Part shown: piece after piece, positions 48,422-57,586 of the stretch
Layout: each line of letters starts with the position of its first letter
Numbering within the stretch: the stretch's first letter is position 1
Assembly: GCA_019454045.1 (NCBI GenBank)
Contig: SKCR01033651.1
Coordinates: 186,001-250,000, forward strand
Reading direction: 5' to 3'
DNA: 64,000 nucleotides
From: Zanthoxylum bungeanum
Taxonomy: Eukaryota; Streptophyta; Magnoliopsida; Sapindales; Rutaceae
Translations under genes and position numbers: made by a program
Notes under the pieces: generated by a model
Databases searched by the model: none
Told to the model about the DNA's origin: nothing
Seen by the model: only the letters and a program-made list of their open reading frames with translations

Positions 48422-48850
48422 CTATAGCCAGTCACTCAAGCATCTAATACCTGAACTATGTATATGTCGTTCAAACACATGCTGAAGAACAGCCTTCGTC
48501 AGCTGATCTGCAATGTTGTCATCCGATGCGACCTTCTCGACTTTTACATCGCCACGATGTATAATCTCCCGAATCAGATGGTAACGCCGAAGAACATGCT
48601 TGGATCTTTGATGAGACCTTGGTTCCTTAGCTTGTGCTATAGCCCCGTTATTGTCACAATACAATGGTACGGGCTCAGCTGCTAACGGAACTACTCCTAA
48701 TCCGATTAGGAATTTTCGGATCCAAACTGCCTCCTTTGCTGCTTCTGACGCAGCAATATACTCCGCTTCTGTTGTTGAATCGGCAACAGTATCTTGCTTG
48801 GTAGATTTCCAGCTCACTGCTCCGTTATTCAAACAAAAAATGTACCCTGA
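48422..48850 (-). CDS. E2 RNase H
   Basis: About 140 residues: NNGAVSWKSTKQDTVADSTT, EAEYIAASEAAKEAVWIRKF, LYCDNNGAIAQAKEPRSHQR, NIADQLTKAV and CLSDWL. The last motif has Q where E1 has P (IADPLTK). The PPT follows directly after the stop. Confidence 0.9.
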   Translation of the reverse strand, partial: SGYIFCLNNGAVSWKSTKQDTVADSTTEAEYIAASEAAKEAVWIRKFLIGLGVVPLAAEPVPLYCDNNGAIAQAKEPRSHQRSKHVLRRYHLIREIIHRGDVKVEKVASDDNIADQLTKAVLQHVFERHIHSSGIRCLSDWL

Positions 48851-48853
48851 TTA

Positions 48854-49516
48854 CGACTTGAAGTCGTCCTTGTCGGTTTGGAAACTTGCATCGGTGTACC
48901 CAGACACCTCAAGTTCTCCACCTCCATAAATTAAGAAAGCATCATTAGTTCGTCTAAGATACTTAAGGATATTCTTAACTGCCATCCAGTGACCTTCACC
49001 TGGATCGGCCTGAAAGCGACTGCACATGCTCAAAGCATATGACACATCAGGTCGCGTACATATCATGGCATACATGATCGATCCGACTGCCGAGGCGAAC
49101 GGTATCCGATTCATGTTATCTCTCTCTTCTTTAGTCTTAGGACACATGTCCTTAGACAGAAGGATACCACGTGACATTGGCATCAATCCCCTCTTGGATT
49201 GATCCATGTTGAATCACTTCAACACTTTGTCAATATATGTACTCTGGGAGAGTCCAAGCAGCTTTCTAGATCTATCTCGGTAGATCTTTATTCCCAGAAT
49301 AAAGGCTGCTTCTCCCAGATCTTTCATGGAGAATTTTAATGAAAGCCAAGCTTTCACCGACGTTAGCATGGGAATGTCATTGCCTATAAGCAATACGTCG
49401 TCGACATAAAGGACAATAAAAGTCAGTGCTCTCCCACTAACCTTCTTGTATACACAAGGGTCATCATCGTTTTGTACGAAATCATATTCTTTTATGATCT
49501 CATCAAAACGCTGATT
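48854..49516 (-). CDS. E2 central and C-terminal RT
   Basis: Contains [27 protein letters not shown], the TGA codon in VLK-stop-FN, then GSIMYAMICTRPDVSYALSM and FQTDKDD. It is divided by the nonsense codon at 49214-49216 and ended by TAA at 48851-48853. Confidence 0.88.
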
Positions 49517-50452
49517 CTATGACCGTGATGCTTGCTTCAATCCATAAATGGATCGATTTAACTTACAAACCTTGTTTGCAAGTCTAGGTACGATAAAACC
49601 GTCAGGTTGTTGCATATAAACATCCTTCAAAAGGTTTCCGTTAAGGAAAACGGTTTTAACGTCCATCTGCCATATCTCATAATCGAAATATGCAGCTATT
49701 GCAAGCATTATCCGAATGGATTTAATCATGGCAACGGGTGAGAAAGTTTCGTCATAATCAATACCATATTGCTGACGATACCCTTTTGCTACAAGCCTAG
49801 CTTTGTACGTTTGCACGTTGCCATCCATGTCGGTCTTCTTCTTGAAGATCCATCTGCATCCAATAGGCTTTACGCCTTCTGGTGCATCAACCAGTGTCCA
49901 AACTTGGTTGGCATACATGGAATCCATCTCGGACTTCATGGCTTCTTGCCATAAAGCGGAATCAATATTCTGTATTGCTTCCTCATACGTAGTCGGTTCA
50001 TTATCCTCAATAAGATTAATATCTACATGAGGCGAGATCAGGAACCCATACCTCTCAGGTACTGTCCTGACTCTCTCCGACCTACGCGGTCTTTGTGTAT
50101 ATGAAGATTGTGGTACAGACTCATCCTGGATGGTCTGTTTATGTTCCGTCGTTGATTCATTTCCAGGAACAGTATCATTACGATTTTCATCGAGCTCCAC
50201 TTTCCTCCCACTTACCACTGCATCTAGGAATTCCTTCTCAAGGAAAAATGCATGTAGAGCAACAAATAATTTGTTCTCTTGTGGGTGATAGAAGTAATAT
50301 CCTTTGGTTTCCTTAGGATATCCCACGAAAAGGCATTTATCTGATTTGGGTTCTAGTTTGGTACCTTCCAAACGTTTAACATATGCCCAGCATCCCCAAA
50401 TCTTCAGGAAAGAGAAACCTAGTTTTCTCCCTGTCCATATCTCATATGGAGT
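49517..50452 (-). CDS. E2 integrase C-terminal region and N-terminal RT
   Basis: Same phase as gag. From 50452 it reads TPYEIWTGRK, then [18 protein letters not shown], the linker, [48 protein letters not shown] and GLKQASRS, ending at TAG where W is expected. The methionine-initiated frame starts at 50371 but that is an internal residue. The RT motif has V for the usual A in KTAFLNG. Confidence 0.9.
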   Translation of the reverse strand, partial: TPYEIWTGRKLGFSFLKIWGCWAYVKRLEGTKLEPKSDKCLFVGYPKETKGYYFYHPQENKLFVALHAFFLEKEFLDAVVSGRKVELDENRNDTVPGNESTTEHKQTIQDESVPQSSYTQRPRRSERVRTVPERYGFLISPHVDINLIEDNEPTTYEEAIQNIDSALWQEAMKSEMDSMYANQVWTLVDAPEGVKPIGCRWIFKKKTDMDGNVQTYKARLVAKGYRQQYGIDYDETFSPVAMIKSIRIMLAIAAYFDYEIWQMDVKTVFLNGNLLKDVYMQQPDGFIVPRLANKVCKLNRSIYGLKQASRS

Positions 50453-52381
50453 CTATTCAACAGACTTTGACGGAACCTTATTCAAAATAAGTACTGCACT
50501 GTTTAATGCGTATCCCCAGAAGGATATAGGTAGCTCAGTGCGACTCATCATGGACCTTACCATGTCTAACAAGGTACGGTTTCTCCGTTCAGACACACCG
50601 TTTAATTGCGGTGTTCCAGGAGGAGTCCACTGCGAAAGAATACCATATTCTTTCAAGTAATCTTGAAACTCATAACTTAAGTATTCACCACCACGGTCCG
50701 ACCGCAATGTCTTAATACTCTTGCCTGTTTGTTTTTCTACTTCGTGTCGAAACTCTTTGAATTTCTCAAAAGTTTCCGACTTGTGTCTCATTAGATACAC
50801 ATAACCATAACGAGATGCATCATCCGTAAAGGTTACGAAGTAATGATATCCACCTCTAGCCTGGCTAGACATGGGCCCACATACGTCGCTATGAACGAGG
50901 GCTAATAGTTCTGTGGCACGTTCACCTTTACCACCAAAAGGTGATTTAGGCATTTTGCCTAAAAGACAAGATTCGCAGACATCATATGAATTAAGATCAA
51001 ATCCGTCCAAGTACCCACTCTTCGAAAGTGTGGATATGCGAGTCTTGTTAATATGTCCTAGACGACAATGCCACATGTAAGCTTCATCTTTTAGATTACT
51101 CTTTTTGAGCCTTTTGTTTGTTATTTTATGTTTAGGAGATTCATTTATATTCAAAATATAAAGGCCATTATTTGCAACAGCAGTGCAAATTTCTGCATCA
51201 TTTTTATATAAATAACACCCAGTGTTTCTAAATACAAAAGTGTACCCATGCTGGGTTAACAAAGATACATATATGATATTCCTAGTCAAACTAGGTATAT
51301 AATAACTGTTCAAAATTTTAAGCACATGCCCCGAGGGCAATTCCAAAACAAAAGTCCCTACAGCCAAAACAGCAACTGGAGTTCCGTTTCCGACTCGTAG
51401 ATCAACCTCCCCTGATGCCAGTATCCTGCTATTCTGCAGATCTTGCAAATCAGTACATATATGAGCAGCACAACCAGAATCAAAAATCCAATTTTTAAAA
51501 CTAGAAGTAGTCATATTTATCTCAATAACAAACATACCAGAGGCTAGTGCCTTTCCTGCCTTGATATCCTCCCTGTGTCCCTTGCCCATTCGGCAGTCAC
51601 GTTTCCAGTGACCCTTCTTGCCGCAGTTGAGGCAGACATCTTGAGACTTGTCCCTTGGCTTCCCAGAAGCTTTTGTCAACTTTCCTTTACCCTTTTTCTT
51701 ATGTTTCTTCTTCCTCACCCCTCCAGTAGCTTTGGGCCCAGCCCTTGGCCTCTGAGAGGTCGATGCATAGTGCGCCTCGCGCTTGCCCCCTTTTTGGAGT
51801 TCTTTTTCAGACTCCTTCAAGATGGATAACAGCTCTCCAAGAGAGTCATCTGTGTCCATCAACTTGTAGTTGATTATGATTTGTTTCCAAGAATCAGGAA
51901 GTGACTGTAAGATCAAATATACGGTCAGCTCAGCCTCCAAGACTATTCCCATATTGGCCAACTCATCAATATCGGCGATCATTTGAGTCCCGTGGGCCTC
52001 AACTGATGCGCCTTCAGTCATTCGGGCGCGGAAGAGTTTCTTTACCAACTCATACCTCTCCATCCGCTTGTTGGTGCGGTGGAGATCTCTCAGTCTAGCC
52101 AACATGTTATAAGGATCCAAGTCCTTATTCTGGCGACGAAAGTGCTGAGTCATCGAAGCTAACATAATTGCCTGAGCAGTGTCACAGTCATTGCTGTGAG
52201 TTTTCCATAACTCCAGCTCAAGTGGGTCAGTGGGATTAGGCGGGAGAGGTGTCTGTATAGTATACAACATCCTCTCAGCCCCAAGGACTATCCTCAGGTT
52301 CATTTCCCAATCAGCGAAGTTTGTGCCCTTAAAGACATTGTCACCCATGATGATGTCTCGGACATTTACCTTGCTTGCCAT
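50453..52381 (-). CDS. E2 gag, protease and integrase core
   Basis: 642 residues ending KSVE before the first nonsense codon. Gag 1-240; CCHC knuckle C250, C253, H258, C263; protease D301-S-G; integrase HHCC at H438, H443, C469, C472; catalytic D499, D562, E598. Gag forms the particle, protease cleaves the polyprotein, and integrase inserts the cDNA. Since the core ends before the stop, gag and protease could still be made whole; the integrase would lack its C-terminal part. Confidence 0.93.
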   Translation of the reverse strand: MASKVNVRDIIMGDNVFKGTNFADWEMNLRIVLGAERMLYTIQTPLPPNPTDPLELELWKTHSNDCDTAQAIMLASMTQHFRRQNKDLDPYNMLARLRDLHRTNKRMERYELVKKLFRARMTEGASVEAHGTQMIADIDELANMGIVLEAELTVYLILQSLPDSWKQIIINYKLMDTDDSLGELLSILKESEKELQKGGKREAHYASTSQRPRAGPKATGGVRKKKHKKKGKGKLTKASGKPRDKSQDVCLNCGKKGHWKRDCRMGKGHREDIKAGKALASGMFVIEINMTTSSFKNWIFDSGCAAHICTDLQDLQNSRILASGEVDLRVGNGTPVAVLAVGTFVLELPSGHVLKILNSYYIPSLTRNIIYVSLLTQHGYTFVFRNTGCYLYKNDAEICTAVANNGLYILNINESPKHKITNKRLKKSNLKDEAYMWHCRLGHINKTRISTLSKSGYLDGFDLNSYDVCESCLLGKMPKSPFGGKGERATELLALVHSDVCGPMSSQARGGYHYFVTFTDDASRYGYVYLMRHKSETFEKFKEFRHEVEKQTGKSIKTLRSDRGGEYLSYEFQDYLKEYGILSQWTPPGTPQLNGVSERRNRTLLDMVRSMMSRTELPISFWGYALNSAVLILNKVPSKSVE

Positions 52382-54748
52382 CTCAACTACGATAGTCCAA
52401 CTATCTAGTTAACGATAAAATGGGTACAGTCAAACTGTTACAAGAAAAAATAACAATGAATTAGTCCAACTAATTTTAATTAATAATCGAAATAATTTTG
52501 AAAGACGCGTAAGGCTAAGTATCTGAATGAAATTGCAAATTCAATACTAGCCTCCCACTATTTTTATTAAGTCTCTAACCCTCTGTTGAGAACTCGGGAA
52601 ATCCTATTTCCTAGTAGGCTAGGATCCCGTTAAATAACACACTATCTTGACTTTGGCCAACAAATTGTATGCTATTTAACTAGGTAGATCTCAAAGATCA
52701 ATTGGATCCAATCCAATTCCTAGATCCGGTTAGGTGGACATCCAAGTCCAAAACATATGTATATTTACTTATGCCAATGTATCTAATACATTTTCCTAAC
52801 CATATCCTCCGAATCATCTAGGCCTTGGCTTTGGCACAACAAACCTGATGATTCCAGTTAAGCGGGACCCATTGACAAGGAAAGTTTCGTAATCAATGTC
52901 GTTGGACAAGAAGTGATCTTGACTTTGGCCAACAAATAACAACTTGGACAAGACACCGATGTGGAACAAAACTCTCATGATTCAAGTACATCCTCAATTG
53001 ACAAAGGTCTTGACTTTGGCCAACAAACCAATGCCAATTTTGGATCTTGAACAAGAATCATTCAATGGAAGGATAATCGCTTAATATAATATTGAGGGAT
53101 TTTTGCGTAATTGGCAACCAATTTATTATATTTGTAGGTCTCATCATCATACACCCTTAAGCATGCTTCTAAAACATCATAAAGTGCGTAAAGTAAATTA
53201 ATAGTGATATATGGATGGATATATAAAACAACTTGTTCCTAGAACAAATCACTCCCTTTCTTCTCCATTAGCAATATTCTACTTCTACCCAATTACATAA
53301 TACAATAAGAGAAACCTCATTTACATTGAGGGGAATTAGGTGAGAAGAAATACAAAGAGATAAAAGAGATAAGGCTGGACACGCATGTCCAATTTATAAA
53401 TTCTAAATTTACAATAATTTCTAAAATTACCCTTTCCCTTCTAATATCCATCCGATATACACTATTCATTCATTACATACATATATATTCAATCAAGACA
53501 TGCTATACAACCAATCAAATCCAATTAATTAGTCTTTGTTTAAGTGATCATCCAATGTTCAAACAATGGTTTGATTTTGCGCGAGTCCAACTCGTTTGAG
53601 AATAAGTACATAAGGTACGAATTCACGAATTATATCGAACTACCCGTTAAAAATCCAATTTAAGTCGTATTCAATACTAATTCAATTTATTCAATTCCAA
53701 ATTAAATGTTTACACTTTTAATGTGCTTTTAAAGACTTAGATTCTAAATCTTATCTAATTGGGTCTCCAAGCCCAACTAACATCCAATGTTTGTTTAATT
53801 AAAGTCCGATGGGCTTTCAATTGATTTACAAAGGCTTGGGCTTTGGTCAATGTGGGTCAAACCCAATTACCAAGCCCAAATAAGGAATCACCCTTAAATG
53901 TGCCATATAAATCAATTTCAAGCCCATAAGGCCCAATTAAACATTAAAGCCCATTTAATTAAATTTTATATTCCAAATTTTAAAATTTGTTAATTAAAGT
54001 GTAAATCCATGATTAATTCATTAAACCAAAATATTTCAAAACACCAATTTAATTTATTAATCATCACTTGTTCAAAACACATGTCCAACATTTATTTGAA
54101 CAAAAATCAAGTCCTTTAACATGTCATGTTGCATTCGGCCAAGAGGGATTTTTGTGGTTCGATTTGTTTTTCAATCCAATTGAATCACTAATCTATTACC
54201 CGTTTATTTTTAAGTCATCAAATGAACTTGTACACAAAAATTCCAATTTAGTGCAAGGACTTCCATTTTCGGTCAAGCAACAATTTTGGGAAAAAATCAT
54301 CCAATGCATTTTTCTCAAAATTGATCATGTATAACATCATATATCATACATATAATCATACTCAATCATCTAATGAACTTGTGCATGAAAAATTACAATC
54401 TAGTGGAAGGACCTCCACATTCGGTCAAGCAACAATTTTTTGGAAAAAATCATCCAATGCATTTTTCTCAAAATTGATCATGTATTACATCATATAACAA
54501 ACGTATAAGCATACTTAAGTCATCTAATGAACTTGTGCATGCAAAAAATACAACCCAGTGGAAGTACCTCACATTCGGCCAAAGCAATCATTTTGGGGAA
54601 AAATCATCCAATGCATTTTTCTTAAAATTGATCATGTAATATATCATATAACATACATATAAGCATACTTTAGCAACAAATTTCACAAGAACATGCTTCA
54701 ATCAATTTTCCCCAAATTAACCCTAATGTATTTCATGCTTAAACATGG
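52382..54748 (-). other. Untranslated leader of element E2
   Basis: About 2.4 kb. CTTGACTTTGGCCAA occurs exactly at 52646-52660, 52918-52932 and 53009-53023, with a degenerate copy at 52823-52838. The CCTCATTTACATTGAGG inverted motif lies near 53316. A TGGGCY cluster lies at about 53760-53960, and a triplicated block at 54215-54670. Frame 54068-54334 lies in the repeat and is not convincing. Confidence 0.75.
54215..54670. repeat. About 153-bp direct repeat, three copies, in the leader of E2
   Basis: Copies begin at TCATCAAATGAACTTGT (54215), TCATCTAATGAACTTGT (about 54366) and again near 54519. Each contains CATTCGGYCAA, CATCCAATGCATTTTTCT and AAAATTGATCATGTA. E1 has a single related copy (about 31505-31690). 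Confidence 0.85.
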
Positions 54749-54762
54749 CTCCATGATACCAT
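54749..54762 (-). other. Primer binding site of element E2
   Basis: Element strand ATGGTATCATGGAG following the LTR end CCAACA. The TGGTATCA core is complementary to initiator tRNA-Met; after it the sequence has an insertion relative to E1's TGGTATCAGAGC. Confidence 0.8.
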
Positions 54763-55462
54763 TGTTGGTTTCTATAATTAGTCCCAAAGAAAGTATAAGC
54801 CATAGAAATACAAATATCATACATGCAAAGCTTGAAGCATGGCGGAATCATACTTACAAAGCTTTGTGACGAAAATGATGAAGAGGATCCTTGAGTCTTC
54901 AAGGTGGATGTTTTTCGGCCAAGAACAAGAATGAGAGAAGCTTCAAGTCTTGGAGATGTTTTCGGCCAAGAACAACAGTGAGAGAAGTTCCAAGTCTTCT
55001 AGTATTCCAAGCTCCAAGGTTGTTTCCCTATCACCTCCTTTGATCCCTTATTGTGCTAGCAAAATGGAGAAAAGAAAAACAATTTTTCTGCCATGGATGA
55101 AGCTCACGGCGTGAGCAAGAAGAAGGAGAGGAGAGTGAGACTTTTCAATTTTCTTGTTCTCTTTTTGTTTCAAAAACCGTGAGAGACCAAATGAAAAGCA
55201 ATAATGATGTATCATATACCAAAATGAATTTTTTAGATAAAAACTCTTCAAAAACCGTGAAAAGCTTTTTCCCTCCTAAAAATTCATTAAATGGCATCAT
55301 CATCTTACATTGAGAATAGAGACAATGTATCATCCCATAAAGGTGACTAGATACATCCATCAACTAGTCTTGTCAAGTGATGAGATATCGCGATGTGATT
55401 TGCGGATCCAACCCGTTTCAAAATACGAATGTGTCCGCAAACACTTTCGGGCTCGATTTCGC

Positions 55463-55731
55463 TAATTCCGAATTAACGCATTTCCGTCGCGACGAGAATT
55501 AAATAATTACGCCTAGCGAAATTACTATTCAGATCACTAACGAATTAATTCTAAATTAATTCGTTTGCCCGAATTAAAATCCGATTTTAATTCCGCGTCG
55601 AAATCTAATTTCGTTTAATATATCGAATATATTATTTTATCGATTAATTCCAAATTAATCGATCTCTCTCTCTCTCCTAATAAGGCATTTTATCCAAGAT
55701 AAAGTTTCCCCGTAATTAATCCAAGATTAAT
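55463..55731 (-). repeat. Array of three-nucleotide-loop palindromes (5' LTR of E2), reference copy
   Basis: Exact units, plus strand: TAATT/AATTA loop CCG (55463-55475); CGTCGCGACG without loop (55485-55494); CGAATTAATT/AATTAATTCG loop CTA (55541-55563); GAATTAAAAT/ATTTTAATTC loop CCG (55571-55593); CGAAAT/ATTTCG loop CTA (55599-55613); TAATATAT/ATATATTA loop CGA (55616-55634); CGATTAATT/AATTAATCG loop CCA (55641-55661); TTTATC/GATAAA loop CAA (55689-55703); ATTAATC/GATTAAT loop CAA (55715-55731). Linkers are 2-47 bp. Confidence 0.95.
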
Positions 55732-56117
55732 AAAGTTTGAATCAAACATCATACGTGAATCTTCAGGAAGCGACCCAAGAGATCTCCGGATATGTTGGCA
55801 GTAAATACGGTCGTCGGATAATCCGAACATGTACGTACCTCGTACTACGTTTTTACCGATTTACAAGACAAGGTTGGCTTCTAGCAAAGCGCCATGCCTA
55901 CCCAATTCTCCAGAAATATTCTTACTGGAATATTAGATCTTTATCAAGCGTAGTATACCGTAGTATCGCGTACATCGATCCAGTATCGGACGATCACATG
56001 TTAGGCCTGGGGCTGGAAATGTGTCTACCCCGTACGAAACATATATCGGACATCAAACAACTAGTCTCTTTAAATCGGACAATCCTGACCTGGTCATATT
56101 GTCCCGACGGTTGCAAC

Positions 56118-56125
56118 CTTTTATA
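56118..56125 (-). promoter_or_regulatory. Candidate TATA box of E2
   Basis: Element-strand TATAAAAG, about 656 bp inside the 5' LTR, the expected place for the promoter of the full-length transcript running left. Shared by E1; absent at the aligned place in C. Confidence 0.5.
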
Positions 56126-56781
56126 GAGTACTAGTTCTGTATCATGCGTGATCATCATCTCCATATGTCTGAAGTGATACTTCCATCTTGACATCACATC
56201 CAGTACACTACGATTCTCGATAAACCCAGAAGAGGCGTACACAGAACCGGTTAAAGCCCCGAACCACCACAACCAAAGTTTACCGATTTTCGCAAGTACT
56301 AGAGATGCAAGTCTCAGGTTAAGACCATATACACCTACCCTGATTCGGCCTCCCATAGACACGCAGACATACTACCAATGGGATTCCACGGGGTCTGTCC
56401 AGAGCGAAGCTGTTTTCCGTACCATCGGCAAAACACAACCTCCTATCGCACTTGCATAAGTATCCAATACTTAAATATATGAGAACTATGCCGTTGTGCC
56501 ATCACAACTCGCACAAGTGCAATACTAGACTATTCCGCATTATCGATGTCTGATCTCGATAATACTCCGACTATGGATATTTAATTATTAAACCTTTTAT
56601 ATTGATACTGTCTCATATCATCTCAATACGGAACTAATCATATGGACTTTTGCCATTAATATATTAAAGTAAATAATTTTACAAAACGGCAAAAGGCAAT
56701 TTCATTATCACATAGTTGATTTTGTACAATAATACAATATCATTTACAAAACAGTGACGCTATGGGTCATAATGTCTAACA

Positions 56782-57586
56782 TTACGATCCAGTATCGGAT
56801 GTCACATGATAGGCCTAGGGCTGGAATTGTGTCTGCCTCGTACGACGAATATATCGGATCACTAGCAACTAGTCTCTTTAATCGAATAATCATGACCTAG
56901 TCATATTATACCGATAGCTGCAGCATTTGAGAGTACTATTTTTGTAGCCCAGCATGATCATCATCTCCAAATGACTGAAGTGATACTTCCATCTTGACAT
57001 CACATGCAATACACTATGATTCTCAGTAAACCCAGAAGAGGCGTACACAAAACATGTTAAAGCTCCGGATGACCAAAACCAAAGTATAATGATTGTCGCA
57101 AGTATTAGCTATGCAAGTCTCAAGTTAAGACCATATACATCTACCCTAATTCGGATTCCCATAGACACATAGTAATACTACCAATGGGATTCCAAGGGGT
57201 ATATCCAGAGCGAAGCTGTTCCGGTCCAACTGCTAACAGAACCACCTATCACACTTGCATAAGTATCCAATACTTAAATATATGAGAAATATGTCGTTAA
57301 GCTTCCATAACGCGCACAAGTGTAATACTAGCCTATTTCACATTATCGATGTCCAGTCTCGATAATACTACGACTAGGTTATTTAACGATTAAACCTTTC
57401 GTGGATTAATACTGTCTAATATATTATTAATCTGGTACTAATCATATGGACTTTTATCATTTATATATCCAAGTAATCCAATTCCAAAATGATAAAAGAG
57501 CAATTTATTTTGTCACTTAGTTAATTTGTATAAATAACACCATGTCTTTTACAAATAGTGATGCTATGGGTCATAATTGTCCAACA
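56782..57586 (-). mobile_element. 5' LTR of element A, second part
   Basis: Starts with the duplicated TTACG and continues ATCCAGTATCGGATG, the LTR segment interrupted at 46386, to the end TTGTCCAACA at 57586. It is more diverged from the E1/E2 LTRs than those are from each other, fitting an older element. Confidence 0.9.

Larger units (their letters stand above)
48422..52381 (-). pseudogene. E2 gag-pol polyprotein gene, one frame with four nonsense codons
   Basis: All four open pieces share one reading phase from the methionine at 52381 to the stop after CLSDWL at 48422-48424 (1320 codons), the usual size for an Angela gag-pol. In-frame stops are at 50453-50455 (TAG for Q), 49517-49519 (TAG for W), 49214-49216 (TGA for R) and 48851-48853 (TAA for Q), each identified by comparison with E1 and each a single transition at a G:C pair. 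I found no indel when translating the RT joint at 49217-49516. As it stands it cannot make RT or RNase H without readthrough. Confidence 0.93.
46387..56781 (-). mobile_element. Element E2: complete Angela-type copia element with a nearly intact polyprotein frame
   Basis: A 10,395-bp element with both LTRs, PPT, PBS and a single-phase gag-pol. It is flanked by the direct repeat TTACG (46382-46386 and 56782-56786), and removing it rejoins the LTR of A. The LTRs differ by about 30 substitutions in 2020 bp by eye (about 1.6 percent). Its gag-pol frame spans 1320 codons, with four nonsense codons and no frameshift. It is the best candidate here for a recent autonomous-type element. Confidence 0.96.
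54763..56781 (-). mobile_element. 5' LTR of element E2
   Basis: 2019 bp, TGTTGG...TCTAACA, next to the target duplication TTACG. Contains the candidate TATA box and the palindrome array. If the TATA box is used, the array lies about 390-660 nt downstream of it, so it would be part of the transcript. Confidence 0.95.
39523..57586 (-). mobile_element. Element A: truncated, decayed copia element, its 5' LTR split by E2
   Basis: Starts abruptly in the RNase H gene at about 39523, runs through RT, integrase, protease, gag, leader and PBS to 45336, then the 5' LTR 45337-46386 and 56782-57586 around nested E2. The 3' end and 3' LTR are gone. The LTR's outer end abuts integrase sequence of fragment H, so A inserted into H. 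The order of events is therefore H, then A, then E2. Confidence 0.88.
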
